A stretch of DNA of 64,000 bases, taken from Paenibacillus physcomitrellae. Its GTDB lineage: Bacteria; Bacillota; Bacilli; Paenibacillales; Paenibacillaceae. Every line of letters starts with the position of its first letter. Within the stretch, counting starts at the first letter, position 1. Below the pieces are notes generated by a model that worked only from the letters and a program-made list of their open reading frames with translations, was not told where the DNA came from and did not search any database. This document shows, in pieces, positions 26,166 through 36,231 of this stretch. Position numbers and translations under genes: made by a program. The stretch covers positions 2,577,501-2,641,500 of the forward strand of contig NZ_CP022584.1 in NCBI RefSeq assembly GCF_002240225.1, in the 5' to 3' direction.

Positions 26166-29027
26166 TTACTTCTGCAGCTGCAGAAGCTCTGCACTGCGTT
26201 TGGTATCTCGCTCCAGAATCGGTTTCAGATACCTTCCGGTATAAGAATCCTCCACCTTCACGATCTGCTCCGGCGTACCGGTGGCAATGATTGTGCCGCC
26301 GCCGCTGCCGCCTTCCGGGCCAAGGTCAATGATGTAATCCGATGTCTTGATGACATCGAGATTATGTTCAATCACAACAACCGTTTCGCCGGATTCCACC
26401 AGGCGCTGCAGTACGACCAGCAGACGGTCGATGTCATCGACATGAAGACCTGTTGTTGGCTCATCCAAAATGTAGATTGTTTTGCCTGTGCTCCGGCGGT
26501 ACAGCTCGGAAGCCAGCTTAACGCGCTGGGCTTCGCCCCCGGACAACGTCGTGGCCGGCTGTCCCAGCTTCACATAACCCAAACCTACATCAAGCAGGGT
26601 TTGCAGCTTGCGGTGGATCTTCGGAATATTCTGGAAAAATTCCGTTGCATCCTCGATCGTCATTTCCAGCACATCGGCAATGCTTTTTCCTTTATATTTC
26701 ACTTCCAGCGTTTCACGGTTGTAACGTTTGCCTTTGCAGACCTCGCAAGGCACGTAAATATCCGGCAGGAAGTGCATTTCAATCTTGATGATGCCATCGC
26801 CGTTGCAGGCTTCGCAGCGGCCGCCTTTAATGTTGAAGCTGAAGCGGCCTTTCTTATAGCCGCGGATCTTCGCTTCGTTGGTCTGGGAGAACAAATCCCG
26901 GATGTCGTCAAACACACCTGTGTAAGTAGCCGGGTTAGAGCGTGGCGTTCTGCCGATCGGAGACTGGTCAATGTCGACAACTTTCTCCACATGTTCCAAG
27001 CCGCGCATTTCTTTGTACTGACCTGGCCGGACTTTCGCTTTGTTCAAATCGCGGGCCAACGTTTTATACAAAATTTCGTTCACCAGTGTCGATTTGCCGG
27101 AACCGGATACGCCGGTCACCGATGTGAATACCCCGATCGGGAACTTCACATTGATATTCTTCAGATTGTTCTCCTTCGCGCCGCGGACCTCGATCCAGCG
27201 GTTATCCGTCTTCCGCCGTTCCAGTGGAACGGGGATAAACTTCTTCCCGCTCAAGTATTGGCCGGTCAACGATTTTGGATCGTTCATGACCTCCTGCGGC
27301 GTGCCTTGTGAAATGACTTGACCGCCGTGGATACCGGCACCGGGACCAATGTCGATAATATAATCGGAAGCCAGCATCGTATCTTCATCATGCTCGACTA
27401 CAATCAACGTGTTGCCGAGGTCACGCATCTGGCCTAACGTAGCGATCAGTTTGTCGTTGTCCCGCTGATGCAGCCCGATGCTTGGCTCGTCCAGAATGTA
27501 CAGGACACCCATCAATTGGGAGCCGATCTGGGTTGCCAGCCGGATCCGCTGCGCTTCCCCACCGGACAAGGTGCCTGCTGCGCGGCTCATCGTCAGGTAA
27601 TCCAGGCCGACATTGACCAGGAAGCCGAGACGGCTGTTGATTTCTTTCAGAATCAGGTTGGAAATCGCCCGGTCCTTCTCGTTTAATTCCAGACTGTTGA
27701 AGAATTTCATGGATTCACCGATGGACAGGTCCGTAACATGAGCGATATTCGCCGAACCCACCGTGACGGCCAGCACTTCTCTCTTCAAACGATGCCCTTT
27801 GCAAGTTTCACAAGGCTTCGCCGCCATAAATCCTTCGATATATTCACGGATGCCTTCCGAACCGGTTTCGCGGTAACGGCGCTCCAGATTGTTAACAATG
27901 CCTTCAAAGGTAACATACGCATCTTTGCCTTGCCCAAAATCGTTCGTATAACGGAACCGGATCTTCGTCTGGCCTGTTCCATAGAGCAGCACCTTCATCT
28001 GATCCTTCGTCAGCTCGGAAACAGGAACATCCATCGGGATGTCAAAATGCTCGGCGACCGATTTCAGGAACTGCGGATAGTAGTTGGAGTACCCGCCGGC
28101 CCAAGCTTCAAAAGCGCCGTCTTCAATGCTTTTACTATCATCCGGAACCAGCAGGTCCGGATCAATGACCATTTTGATACCAAGACCGTCACAGTCGGGG
28201 CAAGCCCCGAACGGGCTGTTGAACGAGAACATCCGGGGTGCCAGCTCTTCCATGCTGAAGCCGCAGATCGGGCAGGCATAATTGGAGCTGAAACGCAGCT
28301 CTTCCTGGCCCATGACGTCAACCAGCAGCTGTCCGCCTGACATCTTCAGCGCGGTTTCGATGGAGTCGGCCAGACGAGAGGCAACATCCTCTTTGATGAC
28401 GATCCGGTCAACCACCACTTCAATGGTATGCTTCTTATTCTTCTCCAGCTCAATGTTCTCCGACAGGTCGCGGATTTCGCCATTCACGCGAACCCGGACA
28501 AATCCCTGCTTGCCGATCTCGGTGAACAAACTTTTATGCTCGCCTTTACGGCCTGAAATGACCGGAGCCAGAATCTGCAGGCGGGTCTTCTCCGGATACT
28601 GCATAATCCGGTCGACCATCTGCTCAACGGTTTGAGATGTAATCTCAACGCCATGGTCCGGGCAGTGAGGTTTGCCAATCCGCGCAAACAAGAGACGCAG
28701 ATAATCATAAATTTCCGTAACGGTGCCTACCGTTGAACGCGGGTTGCGGCTCGTCGTCTTCTGGTCGATTGAGATAGCCGGCGACAAACCTTCGATCGAG
28801 TCTACATCCGGCTTCTCCATCTGACCGAGAAACTGGCGGGCATAGGCGGACAAAGATTCCACATAGCGGCGCTGCCCTTCCGCGTAAATGGTGTCAAAGG
28901 CGAGGGACGATTTGCCCGAGCCGCTGAGACCGGTAATGACAACCAGCTTGTCGCGCGGAATGGTGATGTCGATATTTTTCAAATTGTGGGCTCTTGCGCC
29001 CTTTACAACAATATTCTCAAAAGCCAT
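26166..29027 (-). CDS. uvrA: Excinuclease ABC subunit UvrA
   Basis: UvrA is the damage-scanning ATPase of nucleotide excision repair. The 953 residues hold two ABC modules: Walker [15 protein letters not shown] at about 32 and [15 protein letters not shown] near 640, signatures [10 protein letters not shown] and [13 protein letters not shown], and Walker [12 protein letters not shown] and [10 protein letters not shown]. Zinc modules are visible as CPICGF...CPDCDG near 255-280 and [10 protein letters not shown]...CEVCKG near 740-765. It follows uvrB by 16 bases, the normal uvrBA order of Bacillus. Confidence 0.97.
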   Translation of the reverse strand: MAFENIVVKGARAHNLKNIDITIPRDKLVVITGLSGSGKSSLAFDTIYAEGQRRYVESLSAYARQFLGQMEKPDVDSIEGLSPAISIDQKTTSRNPRSTVGTVTEIYDYLRLLFARIGKPHCPDHGVEITSQTVEQMVDRIMQYPEKTRLQILAPVISGRKGEHKSLFTEIGKQGFVRVRVNGEIRDLSENIELEKNKKHTIEVVVDRIVIKEDVASRLADSIETALKMSGGQLLVDVMGQEELRFSSNYACPICGFSMEELAPRMFSFNSPFGACPDCDGLGIKMVIDPDLLVPDDSKSIEDGAFEAWAGGYSNYYPQFLKSVAEHFDIPMDVPVSELTKDQMKVLLYGTGQTKIRFRYTNDFGQGKDAYVTFEGIVNNLERRYRETGSEGIREYIEGFMAAKPCETCKGHRLKREVLAVTVGSANIAHVTDLSIGESMKFFNSLELNEKDRAISNLILKEINSRLGFLVNVGLDYLTMSRAAGTLSGGEAQRIRLATQIGSQLMGVLYILDEPSIGLHQRDNDKLIATLGQMRDLGNTLIVVEHDEDTMLASDYIIDIGPGAGIHGGQVISQGTPQEVMNDPKSLTGQYLSGKKFIPVPLERRKTDNRWIEVRGAKENNLKNINVKFPIGVFTSVTGVSGSGKSTLVNEILYKTLARDLNKAKVRPGQYKEMRGLEHVEKVVDIDQSPIGRTPRSNPATYTGVFDDIRDLFSQTNEAKIRGYKKGRFSFNIKGGRCEACNGDGIIKIEMHFLPDIYVPCEVCKGKRYNRETLEVKYKGKSIADVLEMTIEDATEFFQNIPKIHRKLQTLLDVGLGYVKLGQPATTLSGGEAQRVKLASELYRRSTGKTIYILDEPTTGLHVDDIDRLLVVLQRLVESGETVVVIEHNLDVIKTSDYIIDLGPEGGSGGGTIIATGTPEQIVKVEDSYTGRYLKPILERDTKRSAELLQLQK

Positions 29028-29043
29028 GCTTTCTTTATCCTCC

Positions 29044-31038
29044 TTATTCCGCCTTCAGTTCCAGCATCGCATCACGCAGCTGCGCGGCCCGTTCGAACTG
29101 CAGATTCTTTGCGGCTTCCTTCATTTCGGCCTCGAGCCGTTTGATCACGGCTTCGCGGTCGCGTTTGCTCATCTTCTTACCCGCTGCGTCCGGCAGATAA
29201 TCCCCTTTGCTCTCCGCCGCTTTCGTCGCTTCGATCACGTCACGCACTTTCTTGCGGATCGTCTGCGGTGTAATGCCGTGTTGCTCGTTGTAGGCCATCT
29301 GAATGCTGCGGCGGCGTTCCGTCTCCTTGATCGCTTTATCCATGGATTCGGTGATTTTGTCCGCATACATAATAACCCGTCCGTCCGAGTTCCGCGCGGC
29401 ACGACCGATCGTCTGAATCATGGAACGCTCGGAACGCAGGAAACCTTCCTTATCCGCGTCCAGAATCGTTACCAGCGAAACCTCTGGCAGATCCAGGCCT
29501 TCCCGCAGCAGGTTGATGCCGATCAATACATGGTAAACGCCAAGCCGCAAATCCCGCAGCAGCGCCATCCGTTCCAATGTCTTAATGTCGGAATGCAGGT
29601 ACCGGACCTTGATGCCGATTTCTTTCAGGTAGTCCGTCAAATCCTCGGACATCTTCTTGGTGAGCGTCGTCACGAGCACCCGTTCATCCTTCTCAATCCG
29701 ATCCCGAATCTCTACAATCAAATCGTCGATCTGTCCCTTGGTCGGACGAACCTCAATAATGGGGTCAAGAAGTCCCGTCGGACGAATGATCTGCTCGACC
29801 ACAGTTGGCGTATGCTCCAGCTCATAAGGTCCTGGAGTTGCCGATACATAAATGATCTGGTTCACTTTCTCTTCAAATTCCTCGAATTTGAGCGGCCGGT
29901 TGTCCAGCGCGGAAGGCAGACGGAAGCCATGCTCGACGAGTACCGTTTTGCGCGCCTGGTCACCGTTGTACATCGCCCGGATCTGCGGCAGAGTCACGTG
30001 GGATTCGTCAATCACGACCAGCATATCGTCCGGAAAATAATCCAGCAGCGTATATGGCGTAGCTCCGCGCTCGCGGAAGGTCAGCGGTCCCGAATAGTTC
30101 TCGATGCCCGAGCAGAAGCCGACTTCCTTCATCATTTCAATGTCGTAACGTGTGCGCTGCTCCAGACGCTGGGCTTCCAGCAGCTTGCCCTTCCCCCGCA
30201 GCTCTTCCAGACGCTGCTCCAGCTCGCGTTCGATATTGACCAGCGCTACGCGCATGGTCTCTTCCTGGGTTACAAAGTGAGACGCCGGGAAGATCGCAAC
30301 ATGATCGCGTTCGCCGATCAGCTCGCCGGTCAGCACATCAATTTCGGTAATACGTTCAATTTCATCGCCGAAAAATTCCACCCGGATCGCATGCTCACTC
30401 TTCGAGGCCGGGAAAATTTCAATGACATCCCCGCGCACGCGGAACGTACCGCGCACAAAGTTGATATCGTTGCGCTGGTATTGAATATCGACAAGCCGTG
30501 ACAGAATCTGATTTCTCGGCTTCTCCATACCGACCCGCAGCGACAGCAGCAGGTTGCCGTATTCCACCGGGGAACCGAGGCCATAGATACAGGATACACT
30601 AGCTACAATAATGACATCGCGGCGTTCGAACAGCGAGCTGGTCGCGGAGTGCCGCAGTTTGTCGATTTCTTCATTAATACTAGAGTCCTTCTCTATATAG
30701 GTATCGGAAGATGGAATGTAGGCTTCCGGCTGATAATAATCGTAGTAGCTGACGAAATAATCCACCGAATTGTTCGGGAAAAATTCCTTAAACTCGCTGG
30801 CCAGCTGGGCTGCGAGCGTCTTGTTGTGGGCAATTACCAGCGTCGGGCGGTTCAGCTTGGCAATCGTCTGAGCGATCGTAAAGGTTTTGCCTGTGCCTGT
30901 TGCGCCGAGCAGTGTCTGATGCTTCTTGCCTTCTCTTATACCTTCCACCAGTTCCTCAATCGCTTTCGGCTGATCGCCCTGCGGCTGAAACTCGGAAACC
31001 AGTTCGAATTTCTGGTTACTGACGACAATATCACTCAT
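29044..31038 (-). CDS. uvrB: Excinuclease ABC subunit UvrB
   Basis: UvrB verifies damage handed over by UvrA and recruits UvrC. The 664-residue product shows Walker [13 protein letters not shown] near 43, the beta-hairpin [12 protein letters not shown] near 98, the helicase motifs [11 protein letters not shown] and QTIGRAARN, and the C-terminal UVR coiled helix ([22 protein letters not shown]). An AAGGGTG site precedes the ATG. It heads the uvrBA operon. Confidence 0.97.
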   Translation of the reverse strand: MSDIVVSNQKFELVSEFQPQGDQPKAIEELVEGIREGKKHQTLLGATGTGKTFTIAQTIAKLNRPTLVIAHNKTLAAQLASEFKEFFPNNSVDYFVSYYDYYQPEAYIPSSDTYIEKDSSINEEIDKLRHSATSSLFERRDVIIVASVSCIYGLGSPVEYGNLLLSLRVGMEKPRNQILSRLVDIQYQRNDINFVRGTFRVRGDVIEIFPASKSEHAIRVEFFGDEIERITEIDVLTGELIGERDHVAIFPASHFVTQEETMRVALVNIERELEQRLEELRGKGKLLEAQRLEQRTRYDIEMMKEVGFCSGIENYSGPLTFRERGATPYTLLDYFPDDMLVVIDESHVTLPQIRAMYNGDQARKTVLVEHGFRLPSALDNRPLKFEEFEEKVNQIIYVSATPGPYELEHTPTVVEQIIRPTGLLDPIIEVRPTKGQIDDLIVEIRDRIEKDERVLVTTLTKKMSEDLTDYLKEIGIKVRYLHSDIKTLERMALLRDLRLGVYHVLIGINLLREGLDLPEVSLVTILDADKEGFLRSERSMIQTIGRAARNSDGRVIMYADKITESMDKAIKETERRRSIQMAYNEQHGITPQTIRKKVRDVIEATKAAESKGDYLPDAAGKKMSKRDREAVIKRLEAEMKEAAKNLQFERAAQLRDAMLELKAE

Positions 31039-31067
31039 TGTCCAACATCACCCTTATCGTCTAAAAT

Positions 31068-31096
31068 GGGAACTATGATTCTTTCTATATGTCAAT
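31068..31096 (-). promoter_or_regulatory. Possible uvrBA promoter with LexA/DinR-like site
   Basis: On the minus strand TTGACA (31091-31096) is followed by GAATCATAGTTC (31070-31081), which differs from the GAAC-N4-GTTC core of the Bacillus LexA box at one position. A good -10 is not visible. uvrBA is an SOS operon in Bacillus, so the placement is sensible, but the match is weak. Confidence 0.3.
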
Positions 31097-31159
31097 AAGC
31101 TGCCTGATTCGATATCATTCGGTATGGTTACAAGTCAAAACAAAATGTTTGGTATGCAA

Positions 31160-31185
31160 CAAAAACGGGTAACCTTCGCCGATAA
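31160..31185 (+). promoter_or_regulatory. SigD-type motility promoter
   Basis: The sequence CAAA, 14 bases, then GCCGATAA (31178-31185) matches the flagellar sigma factor consensus TAAA-N15-GCCGATAA with a perfect -10. It lies about 230 bases before the motA-like gene, leaving a long leader (31190-31415) in which I see no ORF or riboswitch. Confidence 0.65.
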
Positions 31186-31415
31186 AAGGGTTAGAAGGCA
31201 ACTCCGTTTCTGCATCTATCATTATATACCCGGTCTGTACCCGTCATCCTATAAGAATGCTTGTTCCCATGTATTATAACTGTTTCATGGAATGGATGCA
31301 AACGGAAAGTCCGGGCGGCCAGGGTATACATTCAGGTACAAATAGTAAGGATACATTTCTACAGATAACAGACAACTAGATCAAAGCCGCCAAGAATAAG
31401 GAGTGAGGACTGACG

Positions 31416-32219
31416 ATGGATTTCATCACCATTATCGGCATTCTGATAGGGATTGCCGCTGTAGTAGGAGGATTTTTGTGGGAAGGCGGCCAAATGGGCG
31501 GTCTTCTGCAGGTTACAGCTGCACTGATTGTATTCGGGGGTACCGCAGCCGCCGTAATGGTCAGCTTCTCCCCGGCCAAGCTGAAGACAATTCCGAAAGC
31601 GCTCGCGTTCGCTTTTCTCTCACGGCGCCATGATTCCGAATTGCTGATTGAAGATATTTCCAACATGGCGTCCACCGCCCGGCGCAGCGGTCTTCTTGCG
31701 CTGGAACGCCAGGGTGAAGCGCACGGAGATCCTTTTTTACGCGAGGGCATCCAGCTGGTGGTAGACGGGACCGATCAGCCGCTCGTCAAAGAAATCATGG
31801 AGCTGGAAATTGACGCGCATGAAAGCCGCTGGGAAGGTTTCGCAAAAATCTTTGAAGCTGCCGGCGGCTATGCGCCTACGATGGGGATCATCGGCACCGT
31901 TATGGGCCTGATCCATGTACTGGGCAGCCTGCAGGAGCCCAGCGACCTTGGGCCCTCCATCGCTTTGGCTTTTACCGCCACTTTATATGGCGTGGCCAGT
32001 GCGAACCTGATTTTCCTGCCCATTGCCTCCAAGATCAAATCCCGCAGCGAAGAAGAAGTGCAGCGCATGGAAATGATCACGCTTGGTGTGTTGTCCCTGC
32101 AGAATGGCGATCATCCGCTGCTGCTCCGCAAGAAGCTGGAATCCTTTGCAGCCGGGCCTCGCGAAGCCGACAGACCGGATAAACGGCGGAAGATTCAAGA
32201 AGCAGAGGACAGCCTATGA
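31416..32219 (+). CDS. Flagellar stator protein, MotA/MotP family
   Basis: The 267-residue product is the ion-channel stator subunit that drives flagellar rotation with its MotB-type partner. It has four membrane segments (about 2-22, 30-50, 150-170, 183-205), the MotA/TolQ/ExbB signature (YAPTMGIIGTVMGLIHVL), and a long cytoplasmic loop (55-145). GGAGTGAGG precedes the ATG. Its stop overlaps the start of the MotB-type gene by four bases. No other flagellar gene is near, and whether it uses protons (MotA) or sodium (MotP) cannot be decided from sequence alone. Confidence 0.88.
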   Translation: MDFITIIGILIGIAAVVGGFLWEGGQMGGLLQVTAALIVFGGTAAAVMVSFSPAKLKTIPKALAFAFLSRRHDSELLIEDISNMASTARRSGLLALERQGEAHGDPFLREGIQLVVDGTDQPLVKEIMELEIDAHESRWEGFAKIFEAAGGYAPTMGIIGTVMGLIHVLGSLQEPSDLGPSIALAFTATLYGVASANLIFLPIASKIKSRSEEEVQRMEMITLGVLSLQNGDHPLLLRKKLESFAAGPREADRPDKRRKIQEAEDSL

Positions 32220-33058
32220 GACAGCGGCAGCGAGGCAGCCGGAAGTCCGGCAGCGGAGAAGGCAAAGACCGGTGGATGATTACGTATGCCGACCTTATTA
32301 CGCTGCTGCTGATCTTCTTTGTTATCATGTATGCGATGAGCCGGCTGGACACGGAGAAATACAAATCCGTCACAGAATCCTTACAGTTCTCCTTTCATAA
32401 CAGCAGCGGCGGCAAATCGGTTCTGGAGGGGAACCCTGGATTGACGGGCTCCGATATTCCAAACGCCACCGACCATCCGGCAGCCAGCCCTGCCCCTTCC
32501 GCTTCTCCTGCTCCTGGCGGGGCAGACAGCGGAGACAAAGCAGCTTCTGGAGATCCGCCTTTGACGGAGCGGGAGCTGGCTTTCCGCCAGCAGGAAGAAC
32601 AGCTCGCCAATTTGATGAAAATGATCAAGCAGTATGTGCAGGAGAACCATCTGGACAACCAGATTTTTGTAGCTGACAAACCGCAGGGCATCGCCATTAC
32701 GCTCAGCGACCAGTTCCTGTTCGATACCGGTAAAGCCGCTTTAAAGCCTGGCTCCGGGAAAACCTTATCCAAGCTGGGCAGCCTGTTCAGCAATCTGGAC
32801 ACTAAAATCAGCATCGAGGGTCACACCGATAACCAGCCGATCGTGCATTCCTCCCAGTACAAGGACAACTGGGAGCTGTCAGGGGCACGGGCTCTGTCGG
32901 TGCTGCGTTATTTCATTGATACGATGCATCTGGATGCAAACAACTTCCAGTATGCCGGTTATGCGGATACGCACCCGGCGGCCGACAACTCGACCGCGGC
33001 CGGCCGGCAGAAGAACCGGCGCGTGGAGATTACCGTGCTGCGTCAGCTGCAGCAGTGA
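32216..33058 (+). CDS. Flagellar stator protein, MotB/MotS family
   Basis: The 280-residue partner has one N-terminal membrane helix (about 22-43) preceded by the DRWMITYADLITLLLIFFV motif with the essential ion-binding Asp. A linker of about 50 residues rich in Pro, Ala and Ser follows (PAASPAPSASPAPGG), then an OmpA-like peptidoglycan-binding domain (about 150-275; LSDQFLFDTGKAAL, IEGHTDNQPI, LSGARALSVL, NRRVEITV). It anchors the stator to the wall. It is coupled to the MotA-type gene by a four-base overlap. Confidence 0.9.
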   Translation: MRQRQRGSRKSGSGEGKDRWMITYADLITLLLIFFVIMYAMSRLDTEKYKSVTESLQFSFHNSSGGKSVLEGNPGLTGSDIPNATDHPAASPAPSASPAPGGADSGDKAASGDPPLTERELAFRQQEEQLANLMKMIKQYVQENHLDNQIFVADKPQGIAITLSDQFLFDTGKAALKPGSGKTLSKLGSLFSNLDTKISIEGHTDNQPIVHSSQYKDNWELSGARALSVLRYFIDTMHLDANNFQYAGYADTHPAADNSTAAGRQKNRRVEITVLRQLQQ

Positions 33059-33074
33059 CCGAAGATTTTTCGAG

Positions 33075-33118
33075 CAGTATAGCCTGTATAGTTATATAGC
33101 TGTATAGCCGTGTAATGC
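33075..33118. repeat. 9-bp tandem repeat behind the stator genes
   Basis: Units CAGTATAGC, CTGTATAGT, TATATAGC, TGTATAGC and CGTGTAATGC form an imperfect array 17 bases past the MotB-type stop. Confidence 0.7.
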
Positions 33119-33149
33119 TAACATGAATAATCAAATTTTTAAATGCAAA

Positions 33150-33186
33150 AGGCTGCCAAGGTCGTCAGGATGACTTTGTGCAGCCT
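33150..33186. terminator. Convergent terminator between the stator pair and the next gene
   Basis: AGGCTGC and GCAGCCT enclose an inner imperfect stem. T-rich stretches follow on the minus strand (TTTTGCATTTAAAAATTT) and less so on the plus strand. Confidence 0.6.
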
Positions 33187-33217
33187 CTTGTTATCAAACA
33201 ACAAATCTGTATAAAGC

Positions 33218-33844
33218 CTACTCTTCCAGCAGATCCATAGCTTCCGAAATTTCTTTGTTCAAAGAAGCCATCACGCCGGGATATTCCGATCTCGCAGCAA
33301 AATCCTGCGGATAACTGGTGATATTATACAAAGTCATATCGTTTGAAGAACCCGAGGACAGCTGAGCACTTATTGGGGTAAGCAGAACCTTTATCTTTTC
33401 CCAGTTGTCCGGAAAGTCGGGGTCCTGGCTTCGGTCAGAGAAATACACTTCCAGCGTATAGATCATAGCTTGCAGATGCAGATTGGTGTCCAGGATGTTG
33501 CCCAGTTCATGGTGATACTCGCTGCCATCCATGTTTCTGATCAACCCGGCTAAATAGGCATCAACCTCTGAACCGCTTCCCATTAGATAGCCGTGCAGCA
33601 ATAAATAAACTTCATTCGGGCTGCTATACTCCCCATTTCCCAGTTCTAATAGAAATCGATAAGTATTCAAAATCCCGTTTGCATAGTTCGTAAAGATGGA
33701 GTCCTTATTTTCGTACACCCGCTGATCGGTTACAGCAGTTTGTTCTCCGCTGGTCCGGCTCAACCAAACGTATTGAATAAGATTGGAACACAGCACGGCT
33801 GCAGCCGTTATTAAAATAAACTTGGCTAAGAACCTGCGCTTCAA
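33218..33844 (-). CDS. Membrane-anchored protein of unknown function
   Basis: The 208-residue product has one N-terminal membrane helix (about 8-27) and a soluble, mainly helical remainder exposed outside the cell. Visible stretches include NYANGILNTYRFLLELGNGEY, YLLLHGYLMGSGSEVDAYL and YHHELGNILDTNLHLQAM. No catalytic motif is evident and I do not know the family. It lies alone between two terminators; the region upstream of the ATG has GAAAGGATGG about 12 bases away. Confidence 0.65.
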   Translation of the reverse strand: MKRRFLAKFILITAAAVLCSNLIQYVWLSRTSGEQTAVTDQRVYENKDSIFTNYANGILNTYRFLLELGNGEYSSPNEVYLLLHGYLMGSGSEVDAYLAGLIRNMDGSEYHHELGNILDTNLHLQAMIYTLEVYFSDRSQDPDFPDNWEKIKVLLTPISAQLSSGSSNDMTLYNITSYPQDFAARSEYPGVMASLNKEISEAMDLLEE

Positions 33845-33892
33845 TTCGTTCAGCCATCCTTTCTTAAAACCTGTTCCAAAGCAAAAAATAAA

Positions 33893-33931
33893 GGAAATGG
33901 AAAACCCTAATCAGGTTTATTTTCCATTTCC
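33893..33931 (-). terminator. Terminator of the nitroreductase gene
   Basis: GGAAATGGAAAA pairs with TTTTCCATTTCC over a 15-base loop containing ACC/GGT. It lies 25 bases past the nitroreductase stop on the minus strand. Confidence 0.75.
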
Positions 33932-33955
33932 CTTTATTATATCCTTTTATTCTTC

Positions 33956-34585
33956 TCAGCTGAACTTGCCAAAGGTCACAAATTCATTCACCGGCTTGCG
34001 GTAGCCGCGCGGACGCTGTTTGGACGTATCCTCTTTGCCCAGGGTGATCATAAGCACCGGTACCAGATGATCAGGGATGTTCAGAATCTCCTTCACCTTG
34101 GCCGGGTCAAAACCGATCATCGGGCAGGTATCCCAGCCCCGGTCTTTGGCGATCAGCATAAACAGCATGGCCGATAAGGAGGCATTCCGCACCGCTTCCT
34201 CATGGGCGAAGGCGCTGCCGCGTGATTCGTAAAGGTCCTCGACCATTTTCAGCATCAGATCGTAATCAAGCTGACTGAACATCCCCAGATTCAGCATGCC
34301 GCCGTAAATCTCGTCGCCTTTCTTGTGGGCCTCCACATCACCAAGCACGATAATGGCTGCCGAGGACATGACCACTTTATGCTGTCCAAAGGCAGCCTCC
34401 TTGAGCTGGAGCTTCAATTCCGGGTCGGTCACAGCGGCATAATGGGTATGCTGGAGGTTATAGCAGGAAGGCGCAAAGCTCGTCATGCGGAACATCTCCG
34501 CAAGCTCCTGCTGGCTGATCTCCACATCCGTTTGAAACTTCATCGCGGAACGCCGCAATTTGACTAATTCATCAAAGTTACTCAT
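33956..34585 (-). CDS. Nitroreductase-family FMN enzyme
   Basis: The 209-residue product shows the family blocks: the phosphate-binding RRSAMKFQTD near residue 11, SFAPSCYNLQHTHYAAV near 36 (an Asn at the usual flavin position), and the GWDTCPMIGFDPAKVKEIL segment near 150, followed by PVLMITLGK. Such enzymes reduce nitro groups, quinones or enones with NAD(P)H. The genuine substrate cannot be told. GGGGAGAA is upstream of the ATG. Confidence 0.85.
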   Translation of the reverse strand: MSNFDELVKLRRSAMKFQTDVEISQQELAEMFRMTSFAPSCYNLQHTHYAAVTDPELKLQLKEAAFGQHKVVMSSAAIIVLGDVEAHKKGDEIYGGMLNLGMFSQLDYDLMLKMVEDLYESRGSAFAHEEAVRNASLSAMLFMLIAKDRGWDTCPMIGFDPAKVKEILNIPDHLVPVLMITLGKEDTSKQRPRGYRKPVNEFVTFGKFS

Positions 34586-34849
34586 GTTCTTCTCCCCTTT
34601 TCTGATGTATGTTCTATGTAAGGTCTTTTCGTTAGCCTTCTTCGGGCATCTTCATATACGAATCCCATCATCCATTATTACTATAGGTAATTAGATTCCG
34701 TAAATGAAGTTCCTAACTAAATTATAGTTAAATACTTGAAAAAGTAAACCGTTTTCTTCATAGTTAAGGAAATCGATGTTTTTTCCGTCGTGATCATTCA
34801 TTTATCTATGCATTCATTTATTCACATTATCCATTTAGGAGGGGTCCTT

Positions 34850-36019
34850 ATGGCAGAACTTCGGGTGTTGAACACGGGGGAGCTTCAGGAGGCCGCACAG
34901 CTTGCGGATCTTGTATTTCGTGATCATGAACAGAAATCGATGGGAACGGCTTTTCCTTATATTTTTGCAGCGGAAGCGCCGGAATCAGTGGGGGTATACG
35001 AGGATGGGAAGCTGGCAGCGTTTATGGGGATTGTGCCTGCCCGGATTACAGTCGGTCCTGCCCGGCTGCAGGTTTATTCCATCGGCTCCGTCTGTACGCA
35101 TGAGGCTGCTCGCGGCAAAGGTTATGCCAGCAGGCTGCTGAATCAGGCGATCAGCGGCATGAATGCAGCGGGGGCTTCGCTGATGCTCGTATCCGGGGAC
35201 CGTTCTCTCTATTTGCGGGCGGGATGCCGGACGTTTGGCGAGATGCGGCAGTATGTGCTGGCGCCGCCTACGGACGCCTTACATATCCTCCAGAGTAAAA
35301 TGAATTCTGATTCGGCTTACCGGACCAGACCCGCAGAAGCAAAAGATTTCTCGGCTATGGCCGGCCTCTACGAACAGGAACCAACACACTATGATTTAAG
35401 TCTGTATGATCTGTCCAGGCTGATTCAGGCCGAGCCGCTGGCCAGCTGCTACAAGCTGTCCCATCGCACATGGATCGCCGAGCGGGAAAATGGCGAAGCC
35501 GCCGCTTTTGCCGTCATTGGCGTGCCGTACGGCGAGCACGTAACCGCCGCTCCCAAAGTCATTGAAGCGGCCGGCGAGCCGTCCGCAATCCTGGCCTTGT
35601 GTCTGGAAGCGATGACAGACCATGGACTGAAATCGCTGGAATTCCCGGTTGGCCTGCACCGCACAGCCCTGATTCAGGAGCTGGACCGCAGCGGCTTCGC
35701 TTCAGAAGCCCGCGCCAACGAAGGCACAGTCAAAATTCTGAGCGCAGCCAGACTCTGGCAGCAGCTTCTTCCTTATTTGACCGCCAACAATCCGGGTGCT
35801 GCCCGAATTTCAGTCACCTCTTCAGCGGACGAAACGTCGGTCACGCTGCTGCTGGACGGGAACCCTGCGGCGGAGCTGACGATGGATCAGTTTAACGCCC
35901 TGATCTTCCATCAGATTCCTGCAGCAGATGGCTTTCAGCTGCCGGAAGAGCTGCAGAAGCGGCTGAAAGGCGCCTTTCCGGTTCCGTTCCCGTTCACGGC
36001 AGGGTTGTATTACATCTAG
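34850..36019 (+). CDS. GNAT acetyltransferase of the Eis-like type
   Basis: The 389-residue product has an N-terminal GNAT domain with the acetyl-CoA loop VCTHEAARGKGYASRLL near 85-100. A second degenerate GNAT-like domain and a C-terminal sterol-carrier-like part follow, the layout of Eis-type acetyltransferases that modify aminoglycosides or other amines. The frame opens at 34790, but TAGGAGGGG seven bases before the ATG at 34850 decides the start. It stands alone. Confidence 0.8.
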   Translation: MAELRVLNTGELQEAAQLADLVFRDHEQKSMGTAFPYIFAAEAPESVGVYEDGKLAAFMGIVPARITVGPARLQVYSIGSVCTHEAARGKGYASRLLNQAISGMNAAGASLMLVSGDRSLYLRAGCRTFGEMRQYVLAPPTDALHILQSKMNSDSAYRTRPAEAKDFSAMAGLYEQEPTHYDLSLYDLSRLIQAEPLASCYKLSHRTWIAERENGEAAAFAVIGVPYGEHVTAAPKVIEAAGEPSAILALCLEAMTDHGLKSLEFPVGLHRTALIQELDRSGFASEARANEGTVKILSAARLWQQLLPYLTANNPGAARISVTSSADETSVTLLLDGNPAAELTMDQFNALIFHQIPAADGFQLPEELQKRLKGAFPVPFPFTAGLYYI

Positions 36020-36043
36020 TTTGATCCAGCAAAAAAAGTGAAG

Positions 36044-36220
36044 TGCCCGCCATATATTGCGGGTAAAGAGGCGCAGGTGCCCGCCCACTATGCGGCGGGC
36101 ACAAAGCAAGAGGCTCAGGCTCCCGCAGATGGCGGAGCCTGAGCCTCTTGTATGTCCGGCGTGGGCTTGCGGGGCTGATTCAGCCCGCAAGCCCACGCCG
36201 GATCGGGGCGCGAAAGCCCC
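36044..36220. other. Array of five hairpins between convergent genes
   Basis: In 177 bases there are five inverted repeats: 36044-36064 (TGCCCGC), 36077-36102 (GTGCCCGCC, 9 bp), 36107-36150 (16 perfect bp from CAAGAGGCTCAGGCTC), 36155-36202 (about 23 bp with one bulge, from TCCGGCGTGGGCTTGC) and 36205-36220 (GGGGC). The third and fourth are far longer than ordinary terminators and lack T tails. They probably block convergent transcription, but their density is unusual. Confidence 0.85.
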
Positions 36221-36231
36221 GCCGGCCAGCC

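Noticed and set aside
28888..30501. 537-codon frame opposite uvrB
   Set aside because: Lies on the complement of conserved UvrB codons; no start signal.
31190..31415. Riboswitch (cyclic di-GMP type) in the leader of the stator genes
   Set aside because: I could not find the conserved core or paired stems; only a long leader is certain.
36044..36220. CRISPR array
   Set aside because: The repeats are inverted stems of different sequence, not evenly spaced direct repeats with spacers; no cas genes.
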